A stretch of 64,000 nt of DNA from CAVUAF01 sp963739375 (lineage in GTDB: Bacteria > Acidobacteriota > Terriglobia > Terriglobales > Acidobacteriaceae): assembly GCA_963739375.1 (NCBI GenBank), contig CAVUAF010000003.1, positions 211,606-275,605 of the forward strand, written 5' to 3'. Both the position numbers and the translations under genes were made by a program. Positions within the stretch are counted from its first letter, which is position 1. Each line of letters begins with the position of its first letter. The notes beneath the pieces are model-generated. The model did not search any database. It was not told the DNA's origin and saw nothing but the letters and a program-made list of their open reading frames with translations. This document shows, piece after piece, positions 45,878 to 55,199 of the stretch.

Positions 45878-46885
45878 ATGTCGATCAAGGTCGGGATCAA
45901 CGGATTCGGGAGGATTGGGCGCAACATCCTGCGCACCGCGCTGGGCGACGCCAGCCTGGAGTTCGTGGCGGTGAACGATCTCACCGATCCCAAGACGCTG
46001 GCGCACCTGCTGAAGTACGACTCGATCCTCGGCAACCTGACGCACGAAGTGACGGCGGGCGCCGACAGCATCAGCGTGGACGGCAAGGCGATCAAGGTGT
46101 TCGCGCAGAAGGACCCGGCGCAGCTGGACTGGGCGTCGGTGGGAGCGCAAGTGGTGGTGGAATCGACCGGGCGCTTCACCGACGCCAACGAGGCGAAGAA
46201 ACACCTGCGCGGCCCGGTGAAGAAGGTGATCATCTCGGCGCCGGCGAAGAACGAGGACCTGACTATCGTGCTCGGGGTCAACGAGAACGTCTACGACCCG
46301 GCGAAGCACCACATCCTTTCCAACGCCTCGTGCACCACCAACTGCCTGGCGCCCATCGCCAAGGTGGTGAACGACAATTTCAAGATCGTCAGCGGCACCA
46401 TGACCACCATCCACTCCTACACCAATGACCAGGTGATTCTCGATTTCCCGCACAAGGACCTGCGGCGGGCGCGGGCCGCGGCCCTGAGCATGATCCCCAC
46501 CACCACCGGCGCGGCCAAGGCGCTGAAGCTGGTGATCCCGGAGCTGGCGGGAAAGCTCGACGGCTTTGCCATGCGGGTGCCCACGCCGAACGTTTCCGTG
46601 GTGGACCTGGTGGTCTTCGTGGAGAAAAAGACCACGGTGCAGGAAGTGAACGCTGCGCTCAAGGCGGCGGCCGAGGGTCCGATGAAGGGCATCCTCGGGT
46701 TTGAGACGCATGAACTGGTCTCGATGGACTACCGCGGCGACCCGCGGTCGTCTATCGTGGATGCGCCCTTGACCCTGGTAGTGGGCGGCACCTGCGTGAA
46801 GGTGATTGCGTGGTACGACAACGAGTGGGGCTACTCGTGCCGGGTGCGTGACCTGATCAAGTTCCTGGGCAGCAAAGGAGTGTAG
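45878..46885 (+). CDS. gap: Glyceraldehyde-3-phosphate dehydrogenase, type I
   Basis: Phosphorylating GAPDH of glycolysis and gluconeogenesis, 335 residues. VGINGFGRIGRN (NAD site), the nucleophile in NASCTTNCLAPIAKV, the catalytic-His region HSYTNDQVILDFPHKD, and the C-terminal WYDNEWGYSCRVRDL are intact. GGAGG at 45863-45867 lies before the ATG. It is the first of four closely spaced genes (gap, pgk, macro-domain, tpiA) that form the lower-glycolysis operon. Confidence 0.97.
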   Translation: MSIKVGINGFGRIGRNILRTALGDASLEFVAVNDLTDPKTLAHLLKYDSILGNLTHEVTAGADSISVDGKAIKVFAQKDPAQLDWASVGAQVVVESTGRFTDANEAKKHLRGPVKKVIISAPAKNEDLTIVLGVNENVYDPAKHHILSNASCTTNCLAPIAKVVNDNFKIVSGTMTTIHSYTNDQVILDFPHKDLRRARAAALSMIPTTTGAAKALKLVIPELAGKLDGFAMRVPTPNVSVVDLVVFVEKKTTVQEVNAALKAAAEGPMKGILGFETHELVSMDYRGDPRSSIVDAPLTLVVGGTCVKVIAWYDNEWGYSCRVRDLIKFLGSKGV

Positions 46886-46917
46886 CCCGCAGACCCGGAG
46901 TGGGGCGGATCCAAACT

Positions 46918-48189
<1,272 letters not shown>

Positions 48190-48235
48190 TTTGCAGGCGC
48201 GTCGCCTTCGCGCGACGTGAGAGGCGGCACGTCCC

Positions 48236-48817
48236 ATGAAGATTGATCTCGGCCACGGCCGCCGCCTCCTCCTGCTGCTGGGCGACATCACGGAGCAGGA
48301 TGCCGACGCTATCGTGAATGCCGCCAACTCGGCGCTGTCGCCGGGGGGCGGCGTGTGTGGCGCCATCCATCGGGCGGGCGGGCCGGAGATTGCGCAGGAA
48401 TGCGCGCGCATCGTGGGCCGCCAGGGTGAAGTGCCGCCCGGGCACGCGGTGGCGACGACGGCCGGAACGCTCCAGGCCCGGCACGTGATTCATGCCGTGG
48501 GCCCACGCTGGCGGGACGGCCGCAGCGGTGAAGCGGAGGCGCTCGCCGGTTGCTACCGGGAGTCGCTGCGCGTGGCGGATGAATTGGGCCTCCGCAGCGT
48601 CGCCTTCCCCTCGATTTCGACCGGGACCTTCGGTCACCCGCTGGAGTTGGCGGCGGCAACGGCGCTGCCGGTGATCGTCGCGGCCCTGCAGCAGGCGGAG
48701 CACGTACGCGAAGTGCGGCTGGTGCTGTTCGACGCCGCCACCCTCGCGGCGTATGAACGCGAAGCCACCGTGGTCGCGGACAAACTGAGACCCGCGCGCC
48801 GCCGCAGATCCGGGTAG
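48236..48817 (+). CDS. Macro-domain protein, ADP-ribose/O-acetyl-ADP-ribose hydrolase type
   Basis: 193-residue macro domain close to YmdB/MacroD enzymes. GDITEQDADAIVNAANSALSPGGGVCGAIHRAGG holds the binding-loop residues and catalytic Asn, and SISTGTFGHPLELAA is the second ligand loop. The family removes ADP-ribose from proteins or deacetylates O-acetyl-ADP-ribose. The gene sits within the glycolytic operon, 46 bases after pgk and 9 before tpiA, a placement that implies co-expression with GAPDH, PGK and TIM. Confidence 0.9.
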   Translation: MKIDLGHGRRLLLLLGDITEQDADAIVNAANSALSPGGGVCGAIHRAGGPEIAQECARIVGRQGEVPPGHAVATTAGTLQARHVIHAVGPRWRDGRSGEAEALAGCYRESLRVADELGLRSVAFPSISTGTFGHPLELAAATALPVIVAALQQAEHVREVRLVLFDAATLAAYEREATVVADKLRPARRRRSG

Positions 48818-48826
48818 ACCACCCTC

Positions 48827-49579
48827 ATGTCACGCACCAAGCTGATTGCCGCCAATTGGAAGCTGTACAAGACGCCGGAGGAAGCCCGGCAGTTCCTGCA
48901 GGCGTTCCTGCCGGCGATCGCCGGCACGCCGGCGGAAGTCGTCATCTGCCCGCCCTTCGTGGACCTGCCTGTCGTCGTGGCCGCCGCCGGCGGCCGCGTC
49001 GGGGTGGGCGCGCAAGACGTGTTCTGGGAGCGCGAAGGCGCCTTCACCGGCGAAGTCTCGGCGCCGCTGCTGCGGGCGGTGGGATGCACGCACGTGATCA
49101 TCGGGCACTCGGAGCGCCGCCAATATTTTGGCGAGACCGACGACACGGTGAACCGCAAGCTGAAGGCCGCGCTGGCGGCGGGCCTCGGACCCATCGTGTG
49201 CGTGGGTGAAGTGCTGGAAGAGCGCGAGGCGGGACGCACCGAGGAAGTCCTGCGCCGGCAGTGCGCCGGCGCCTTCCGCGGCATCGCGGCCGGCGAGGCT
49301 GGGCCCATCGCGATCGCGTATGAACCGGTGTGGGCCATCGGGACCGGGCGCACGGCGACGCCGCAACTCGCGGCGGAAGCGCATCGCGTGATTCGCAGCC
49401 AAGCCGCCCAGGCCTTCGGCGAGGCCGCGGCGGCGGCGCTGCGCATCCTGTACGGCGGCAGCGTGAAGCCCGACAACGCGGCGGCACTACTGGCGGAAGC
49501 GGAGATTGACGGCGCGCTGGTGGGGGGCGCCAGCCTCGATCCCCAGGGGTTTGCGAAGATTGTGGCGGCGGCCGGCTGA
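48827..49579 (+). CDS. tpiA: Triosephosphate isomerase
   Basis: Interconverts dihydroxyacetone phosphate and glyceraldehyde 3-phosphate. 250 residues with IAANWKLYK (catalytic Lys), IIGHSERRQYFGE (catalytic His), AYEPVWAIGTGRTATP (catalytic Glu, loop 6), and YGGSVKPDNAAALL (phosphate loop). Full length. It ends the gap-pgk-macro-tpiA operon and is convergent with the following gene. Confidence 0.97.
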   Translation: MSRTKLIAANWKLYKTPEEARQFLQAFLPAIAGTPAEVVICPPFVDLPVVVAAAGGRVGVGAQDVFWEREGAFTGEVSAPLLRAVGCTHVIIGHSERRQYFGETDDTVNRKLKAALAAGLGPIVCVGEVLEEREAGRTEEVLRRQCAGAFRGIAAGEAGPIAIAYEPVWAIGTGRTATPQLAAEAHRVIRSQAAQAFGEAAAAALRILYGGSVKPDNAAALLAEAEIDGALVGGASLDPQGFAKIVAAAG

Positions 49580-49589
49580 GCAGGCGGGG

Positions 49590-50510
49590 TTACGGGTGCG
49601 GCGGTTGCGCCGCGGGTTGCCGCCGGCTTCCCGGCTGCGACTCGGCGACCGCCCCAGTTGCCGGCTCGTAATGCCGCAGCAGATCGATGCCCTGGGCCAG
49701 TGTCAGGTTGCCGGGCACGCGGTGGAAGTCGGAGAGCATCTGGTCGTTCTTGATGCGCAGCGACTTGAACAACAGCAGCCTGCCGTTGAAGTCGAGCACC
49801 ATGTGGGTGAGTTCCCAGCGGCCCTCGCCAACGTCGGACTGCGCGATCTCAAACCTGCCACCCTGGTAGAGTCGCCCCAGGATGCCCCAGCCGAATTCGA
49901 CGTCGCGAAACAGCGCCGCTGCCAGCCGCACCATGTGGTGGTCCTCGACCCGCAGCCACATCTGCCCCTTCATGCCCTGGTAGATCTTGAGCTCGCGCGT
50001 GGGCGGATCGAACTTCGGATTGGGTTCAAAGCGCAGGCGGATGAGTTCGCCCTGCGGGCTCGGTTCGGCGCCGTCGTATTCGTAGTTGAAGGCGTCGGGA
50101 AGCGCGGCCACCATGCGGGTGACGCGCTGCTCGTCCTCTTTCTGCCGGTCCTGGCGGTCGCGCTGCAGTTCCGGGTGGGCGGCCAGGTTCTGCAGGCGGG
50201 CATCTTCGCGCGCGGCCAGGTCGGGCGAGAGCGGCTGATCGTTCAACGAGAGCAGGCGGCCCACCGTCCCCAGGTCGGTTTCCACGTACTGCCGCACCTC
50301 GGCGCGGGCCGGGGTGACCTTTCGCATGCGATACAGGAAGCGGTCGGTGCGTGCCGCCTCCACACGCAGCCGGCGCTGCACCGCCTCGCGCACCAACTGG
50401 TTGGCGGAGATGGCCGGGGTCTGCGCGGTCCCGGCGACCGCGCCCAGGACGAGAAGTGCGCCCGCAAGCCAACCCAGAAAACGCCGGGAGCTGCCGGTCG
50501 GAAGATGCAT
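49590..50510 (-). CDS. Exported protein of unknown function
   Basis: 306 residues with a signal peptide (FLGWLAGALLVLGAVAGTAQ). The mature part has a charged helical region (EDARLQNLAAHPELQRDRQDRQ) and then beta strands resembling outer-membrane lipid-binding folds (IRLRFEPNPKFDPPTRELKIYQGMKGQMWLRV, then VEFGWGILGRLYQGGRFEIAQ). I do not recognise the family; the pattern is reminiscent of LolA/RseB-like barrels and of several exported acidobacterial proteins. ATG 50510 begins the signal peptide. It is convergent with tpiA. Confidence 0.6.
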   Translation of the reverse strand: MHLPTGSSRRFLGWLAGALLVLGAVAGTAQTPAISANQLVREAVQRRLRVEAARTDRFLYRMRKVTPARAEVRQYVETDLGTVGRLLSLNDQPLSPDLAAREDARLQNLAAHPELQRDRQDRQKEDEQRVTRMVAALPDAFNYEYDGAEPSPQGELIRLRFEPNPKFDPPTRELKIYQGMKGQMWLRVEDHHMVRLAAALFRDVEFGWGILGRLYQGGRFEIAQSDVGEGRWELTHMVLDFNGRLLLFKSLRIKNDQMLSDFHRVPGNLTLAQGIDLLRHYEPATGAVAESQPGSRRQPAAQPPHP

Positions 50511-50585
50511 AGGAGTCTTAAGGAGTTTAGACGAAGACAAGCCGCTGCCCGTTGCACGAAGATGGATTTTCCCCGGCGGCGATCG

Positions 50586-51206
50586 CTACCCCTTCAAGAA
50601 CGGCAGCAGGCGCTTGAAGGCGTCGGAACCCGAGCGCCGCAGCAGCTCGTAGATCATCATCTCGGTCGAGGAAATGACGCAGCCGGCGTCGCGCATGCGC
50701 TGCAGGCCGATCTGCCAGTTCAGCTTGGCGCGGGAACCAACGGCGTCGGCGGCGACATGCACCAGGTAGCCCTGCGCCAGGGCGCCGAGCGCGGTCTGCA
50801 TCACGCAGATGTGGGTTTCCATCCCGGTCAGCAGCACGGTATTGCGGTTGCCCGGCAGGGCCTTCATGGCGGCGCAGAAAGGTTCGACGCCAAAGCAGCC
50901 AAACTCGACCTTGTCGATGGGTGCCGGTGGCGTGGGGAGCGCTTGGAGCAGCGCGGCGATGGCGGGCGTAGTCTCCCCCAGACCGCGGGCGTACTGGGTA
51001 GTGACCAGCACCGGCAACTCGAGGATGCCGGCCAGGTGGATGAGGAGCGCCGTATTCCGCACCAACTGCTCGCGGTTGAAGATGGGCGGCAGCAGCTTTT
51101 CCTGGATGTCAACCACGACCAGGGCACACCGGGCCGCCGCGAGCGGTACGGCTGCCGGCGGCGCCGGCGCGTCGGCGATGACTTGCTCCCGAACCAGGGT
51201 GACCAT
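50586..51206 (-). CDS. Isochorismatase-family cysteine hydrolase
   Basis: 206 residues with the isochorismatase-like fold: the catalytic Asp in LVVVDIQEKLLPP, the Lys near PIDKVEFGCF, and the Cys in GMETHICVMQTALGALAQGY, completing the Asp-Lys-Cys triad. Family members hydrolyse nicotinamide, isochorismate or N-carbamoyl compounds. The substrate is not determinable here. The following 45 bases hold nothing. Confidence 0.85.
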   Translation of the reverse strand: MVTLVREQVIADAPAPPAAVPLAAARCALVVVDIQEKLLPPIFNREQLVRNTALLIHLAGILELPVLVTTQYARGLGETTPAIAALLQALPTPPAPIDKVEFGCFGVEPFCAAMKALPGNRNTVLLTGMETHICVMQTALGALAQGYLVHVAADAVGSRAKLNWQIGLQRMRDAGCVISSTEMMIYELLRRSGSDAFKRLLPFLKG

Positions 51207-51250
51207 GCGGCGATTCTACTCTCGGCCGCCGGCGCGCGGGCCCGCGCGGC

Positions 51251-51703
51251 TCAGCGCCGCCGCGCCACGGCCGGCGTCAACATCTGCATGCCCATGCCGC
51301 CATGGCAGGCGCCGCACATGGAGTTCCCTTCCATGCGGTTGAGGTGCGTCTGCACCGCGATGGCGGTCTGGCTCCTGCCCTTGGTGGTCAGCAGCCGGTC
51401 GAGGTGCGCGGAGACCAGCGTAGCGAGCTCCGCGGAGAGTTCAACGTAACGTTGCGTGGCGCGGTCGGGGGCGCTGACGCGCGGCGCGGTGAGCTGCAAC
51501 TCGGCCAGCAACACCTGCATGCGCGCCACCTCGATGCGGTCGCGCTCATAGATGGCCTGCGGGACCACGATGATCTCGGCGCGCTTGGCGACGGGCATGG
51601 TGCGGTTGGCCATGCTGTCGTCCTGCGGGCAGCCCGGACCCGCGGCGCGGGCCGGCAACAGCAGCAACGAGAAGGTAAAGGCGGTGACCCAGGAGAGCTT
51701 CAT
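51251..51703 (-). CDS. Exported protein with one c-type heme motif
   Basis: 150 residues: a signal peptide (TAFTFSLLLLPARAA), a helical middle with repeated charged/hydrophobic pattern (ELSAELATLVSAHLDRLLTTK), and a single CGACHGG heme-binding motif near residue 131. The arrangement resembles small periplasmic monoheme cytochromes of the c-prime or c552 helical type, with the heme near the C-terminus. A redox role is likely, with partners unknown. ATG 51703 follows AGGTTCAC and starts the signal sequence. Confidence 0.65.
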   Translation of the reverse strand: MKLSWVTAFTFSLLLLPARAAGPGCPQDDSMANRTMPVAKRAEIIVVPQAIYERDRIEVARMQVLLAELQLTAPRVSAPDRATQRYVELSAELATLVSAHLDRLLTTKGRSQTAIAVQTHLNRMEGNSMCGACHGGMGMQMLTPAVARRR

Positions 51704-51845
51704 GTGAACCTCCCGCCTAAATGCGGGCGCCAGTTTCCCGCGCCGCCAGCCGCGGTGCACGGACGCGCGTCACCGGTGCCTGTGATTGCGGCGAACCCCC
51801 GGGGTGCAGCGCGGTGGCGCGGGCTCCGTGCTACTCTCGGCGGCA

Positions 51846-52532
51846 GTGACGCAGGGTCTGGTCGAAATCTTCCAGCAGGAATATCGCGCGTTGCGCCCGC
51901 GGGCGCCGCTGCCGGAGTTCGCGGTCGAGTTCTACCGCTTCGCCAACGTCAACAACACCATCCGGCGGCGCGGCGAGGCGGTGAAGGTGCGGATCTCCGA
52001 CCTGCTGGCGGGGGCGCCGCCGGCGATCGTGCGCGCCATCGCCCACATCCTGCTGGCCAAGTTGTATCGCCGGCCGATCGCGGCGGCGCACGCCGCGCGC
52101 TATCGCCGCTACATCAGCAGGCGGGGATTCGCCGCCAAGGTCCACCTGGTGCGCCAGCTGCGCGGGCACAAGCGGCTGGGGCCGGCGCAGGGACACGTCT
52201 GGGACCTGGACGCCATCTTCGAGGAGCTGAATACGCGCTTCTTCCACGGGCTGATGGCGCGGCCGCGCATGAGCTGGAGCCGCGACCGCGCCCGCCACCT
52301 GCTGGGCCACTTCGACCCGGCGCACAACGCCATCGTGGTGAGCCGCGTCTTCGACCACCCCGAGGTGCCGCGGTATGCGGTCGAGTACCTGGTCTACCAC
52401 GAGATGCTGCACCTGCGGCATCCGGTGCGGCTGCGCGGCTCGCGGCGGTGCGTGCACTCGCGGGAATTCCTGGCCGAGGAGAAGCTCTTCCCCGAACTGG
52501 AGGCAGCGAAGCGGTTCCTAAAGACGCTGTAG
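51846..52532 (+). CDS. SprT-like zinc metallopeptidase-fold protein
   Basis: 228 residues. The C-terminal half carries the zinc motif LVYHEMLHLRHP (HExxH) with a third His in CVHSREF, preceded by LNTRFFHGLMARPRMSWS. This is the SprT/Spartan-like arrangement (relatives degrade DNA-protein crosslinks). The N-terminal half is helical and basic (RGFAAKVHLVRQLRGHKR). GTG 51846 is taken as start, but an upstream in-frame codon is possible and no clear ribosome site is visible. Confidence 0.72.
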   Translation: MTQGLVEIFQQEYRALRPRAPLPEFAVEFYRFANVNNTIRRRGEAVKVRISDLLAGAPPAIVRAIAHILLAKLYRRPIAAAHAARYRRYISRRGFAAKVHLVRQLRGHKRLGPAQGHVWDLDAIFEELNTRFFHGLMARPRMSWSRDRARHLLGHFDPAHNAIVVSRVFDHPEVPRYAVEYLVYHEMLHLRHPVRLRGSRRCVHSREFLAEEKLFPELEAAKRFLKTL

Positions 52533-52567
52533 GCCCCCGGCAGCGCGAGGCGCAGGGCGGCGGAGGG

Positions 52568-52583
52568 TGTGACTCAAGTCACA
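52568..52583. promoter_or_regulatory. Crp/Fnr-family operator
   Basis: Perfect 16-bp palindrome TGTGACTCAAGTCACA, matching the Crp/Fnr form TGTGA-N6-TCACA. Its centre lies about 95 bases before the transcription start predicted for the iron-uptake operon. Confidence 0.6.
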
Positions 52584-52634
52584 GCGCCGGGGCGGGGCGC
52601 GGTGCGATGCTGGGCGAGTCGCGGGGTAGCTTCA

Positions 52635-52664
52635 TTGACGGTCTTTACCAGCGCGGCGTATCAT
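52635..52664 (+). promoter_or_regulatory. Promoter of the iron-uptake operon
   Basis: TTGACG (52635-52640), an 18-base spacer, and TATCAT (52659-52664); predicted start near 52671. The Fur-type box begins four bases later. Confidence 0.6.
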
Positions 52665-52674
52665 CGAACGGTGT

Positions 52675-52695
52675 TGAAAATGAATTTCATTTTCA
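52675..52695. promoter_or_regulatory. Fur-type box
   Basis: A 21-base palindrome with only the central base unpaired, starting TGAAAATGAA. It agrees with 14 of 19 positions of the Fur consensus GATAATGATAATCATTATC. Overlapping the predicted transcription start, it should repress when iron is plentiful. Confidence 0.65.
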
Positions 52696-52711
52696 TAATG
52701 TCGGGGCCCGC

Positions 52712-53962
52712 ATGCTCCAGGCTTTGATCATCACTCTGCGCGAAGGCGTAGAGGCGGCCCTCATCGTCGGCATCACCCTCGCCTACCTGGCGAAAATCGG
52801 CCGTCCCGACCTGCGCCGCGCCGTTTACTGGGCCCTGGGGGCCGCCGGGGCCGGCAGCCTCGCGGCTGCCCTGCTGGTTGCGCGCCTGCGCCTCAACCAG
52901 GACGTCGTGGAAGGCTGGATCATGCTGCTGGCCGCGGTTTTCGTGGTCACCATGATCGTGTTCATGATGCGCACCGCGCGCCGCCTCAAGGGGCAGATCG
53001 AGGAGCGCGTGGGCACGCTGGCCGGGCGCAGCTCGTGGCTGGGACTCTTCGGTTTCGTTTTCCTGATGGTGTTGCGCGAGGGCATCGAGACGGTGCTGAT
53101 TCTCTCCGCCGTCTCCCTGAATTCCTCCGCGCTGCTGAACTTCCTCGGCACCCTGATCGGGGTTTCCCTGGCGGTGGTGTTTGGCGTGATGTTCGTGAAG
53201 GGCAGCGTGCGCATCAACCTGCAGAAGTTCTTCCGCGTCACCACGGTCATTTTGTTCTTCGTGGCGGCGCAGCTGCTGATTGCCGGCCTGCACGAGCTCT
53301 CGGAAAACCTGGTGCTGCCGTCGAGCAAGCGGGAGATGGCGCTGATCGGCCCTATTGTGCGCAACGACGTATTTTTCTTCGTCACCATCCTGGCGCTGGT
53401 GGCCCTGATGGTGCTGTTCGAATACCGGCGGCGCGCGCCGCAAGCGGTGGCGGGCAACTCGCGGGCCGCGCAGCGCAAAGCGCGCTGGAGCGAGCGCCGG
53501 GAGCGCCTGTGGATGGCCTCGGTGTACGCCAGCTCCTTTGTCTTTATTCTGCTGATCACCGCCGAGTTCATCTACGCCAAGAGCGTGGCTGCCGGCCCGG
53601 CCGCGACCCCGGTCGTTTTCCAGGACGGCAAGGCGACCGTTTCGGCGCGCGACCTCGGCGACGGCGATCTGCACTTGTTCACCGCCGACCTCCACGGCAA
53701 GGCGGTGCGTTTTTTCCTCTACCGCAAGCCCGACGGCAAGATTGCGACGCTGTTTGACGCCTGCGAGATCTGCGGCGCCGTGGGCTTTTACCGCAGCGGC
53801 AACGGGGTGGTGTGCCGCAACTGCGCGGCGCCCATCAACCCCAACAGCATCGGGCAGCCGGGAGGCTGCAACCCGGTCCCGCTGCAGGCGCGGGTGGAGG
53901 GCGACCAGGTGACCATCACCGAGGCGGCACTGGCCGAAGGTGTGCGCCTGTTCGAGAAATAG
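52712..53962 (+). CDS. FTR1-type iron permease fused to a DUF2318 metal-binding domain
   Basis: 416 residues. The FTR1 permease part (res 1-300) has seven hydrophobic segments and two iron-ligand REGxE motifs, TLREGVEAALIVG and VLREGIETVLILS. The C-terminal periplasmic domain (about res 300-416) fits DUF2318: FDACEICGAVGFYRSGNGVVC, RNCAAPINPNSIG and GGCNPVPL (CxxC plus CxxC). In E. coli fetMP and the Campylobacter p19 cluster, FTR1, DUF2318 and permease genes are neighbours; here the first two are one chain. A promoter and a Fur box lie before ATG 52712. The next gene starts one base after the stop. Confidence 0.9.
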   Translation: MLQALIITLREGVEAALIVGITLAYLAKIGRPDLRRAVYWALGAAGAGSLAAALLVARLRLNQDVVEGWIMLLAAVFVVTMIVFMMRTARRLKGQIEERVGTLAGRSSWLGLFGFVFLMVLREGIETVLILSAVSLNSSALLNFLGTLIGVSLAVVFGVMFVKGSVRINLQKFFRVTTVILFFVAAQLLIAGLHELSENLVLPSSKREMALIGPIVRNDVFFFVTILALVALMVLFEYRRRAPQAVAGNSRAAQRKARWSERRERLWMASVYASSFVFILLITAEFIYAKSVAAGPAATPVVFQDGKATVSARDLGDGDLHLFTADLHGKAVRFFLYRKPDGKIATLFDACEICGAVGFYRSGNGVVCRNCAAPINPNSIGQPGGCNPVPLQARVEGDQVTITEAALAEGVRLFEK

Positions 53963-53963
53963 C

Positions 53964-54416
53964 ATGTTCGCGCGGCTCCTCTACCAATCGTTCCTGCGGC
54001 AGCGGCGGCGCAAACTGCTGGCGGGCGCCGCGGTCGCGCTGGGCGTCGCCGTCGCCACCGCCATGATCGCGGTGGCCACCGACATCGGCGACAAGATCAA
54101 TCGCGAGCTGCGCGCCGCCGGCGCCAATATCGTGGTTTATCCCCAGGCGGAGACGCTCGACGTCGAGATCGGCGGCGTCAATCTCAAGCCCGCGGGCGAC
54201 CGCGCGTATCTCAACGAAGCCGACCTGCCCAAGATCCGGCTGACTTTCTGGAAGCACAACATTGTCGGGTTTGCGCCGGTGTTGCCGGTGAGCGCCAAAG
54301 TGGCCGCCGGTACGAAGAATGTGCCCGTCGAAGTGGTGGGCACGTACTTCGACCAGCCGCTCATCGCCGGCAGCGAGCATTTCTCCACCGGCATGCGGGC
54401 GACGAACCCGTGGTAG
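53964..54416 (+). CDS. ABC transporter permease of the iron-uptake cluster, cut off at a junction
   Basis: Only the first 150 residues of a MacB/FtsX-like permease remain: MFARLLYQSFLRQRRRKLLAG, TM1 (AGAAVALGVAVATAMIAVATDI), and a MacB periplasmic-core start (INRELRAAGANIVVYPQAE, then YFDQPLIAGSEHFSTGMRATNPW). Complete members are about 400 residues. In the Campylobacter p19 and fet clusters such permeases follow FTR1/DUF2318. The gene ends in an accidental TAG at the point where the sequence turns into panC of another genome. Confidence 0.75.
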   Translation: MFARLLYQSFLRQRRRKLLAGAAVALGVAVATAMIAVATDIGDKINRELRAAGANIVVYPQAETLDVEIGGVNLKPAGDRAYLNEADLPKIRLTFWKHNIVGFAPVLPVSAKVAAGTKNVPVEVVGTYFDQPLIAGSEHFSTGMRATNPW

Positions 54417-54420
54417 GGAC
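54410..54420. other. Probable chimeric junction between two genomes
   Basis: Upstream is an intact acidobacterial reading frame up to GMRATNPW. Directly downstream (from about 54417) is a panC frame that begins in the middle of its conserved MGALHxGHLSLVR motif. Both genes are cut at the same point, and frameshift density rises sharply beyond it. No repeat or mobile-element end is visible here. Confidence 0.7.
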
Positions 54421-55168
54421 ACCTGAGCCTGGTCCGCGCCGCCGGGGCCGAGTGCGACTACACGGTGGTGTCGATCTACGTCAATCCCAGCCAGTTCGGT
54501 CCGGGCGAGGATTTTGCCAAGTATCCGCGCACGCTGGAGGCCGATCTGGCCCTGCTGGCCGGCTGCGGCACCGACCTGGTGTTCGCGCCGGACAACGAGG
54601 AGGTGTACCGGCCGGGGCATGCCACATGGGTCGAGGTCGGCGCGGTGGCCGAGCCGCTGGAAGGGGCCTGCCGGCCGGGCCATTTCCGCGGCGTGGCCAC
54701 CATCGTGCTGAAGCTGTTCAACATGGTGCAGCCCGACGTGGCCTACTTCGGGCAGAAGGATTATCAGCAGGCGCTGGTGATCCGGCGGATGGTGGCCGAC
54801 CTGGACGTGCCGGTGGCGATTCGCGTCTGCCCGATCGTGCGCGAGCCGGACGGGCTGGCGATGAGCTCGCGGAACCGCTACCTGAGCCCCGCCGCCCGGC
54901 AGCGGGCACTGGTGCTGTGGAAGAGCCTGCAACTGGCCGGCGAGCTGGTGGCAGCGGGGCGAGCGCGCGCGCGACGGTGATCGCCGCGCAGATGCGCGAA
55001 CTGATCGAGACCGCCGAGGACGCCCGGATCGACTACATTGCCCTGGTCGATCCCGACACGCTGCAGCCGGTCGAAACCGTCGCCGGCCGCACGCTGGCCG
55101 CACTGGCCGTGAAAATCGAGAACACGCGACTGATCGACAACTGCTTACTGGAACCAAGTACGCGGTAA
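54417..55168 (+). pseudogene. panC: Pantothenate synthetase, 5' truncated and frameshifted
   Basis: Condenses pantoate and beta-alanine. The sequence begins at GHLSLVRAA, so about 30-40 N-terminal residues (including the first ATP-binding HIGH-like motif) are absent. It continues as SIYVNPSQFGPGEDFAKYPR, GHFRGVATIVLKLFN, YFGQKDYQQALVIRRM and LAMSSRNRYLSP. Near 54955-54975, in a run of GC repeats, the frame shifts to ATVIAAQMRELIETA, IDYIALVDPDTLQPVE and the C-terminus. The truncation coincides with the proposed junction, and the frameshift looks like an indel in a difficult GC stretch. Confidence 0.88.
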
Positions 55169-55199
55169 GTGTTCCATTGTCTTCCATTCGACTGCCTTC

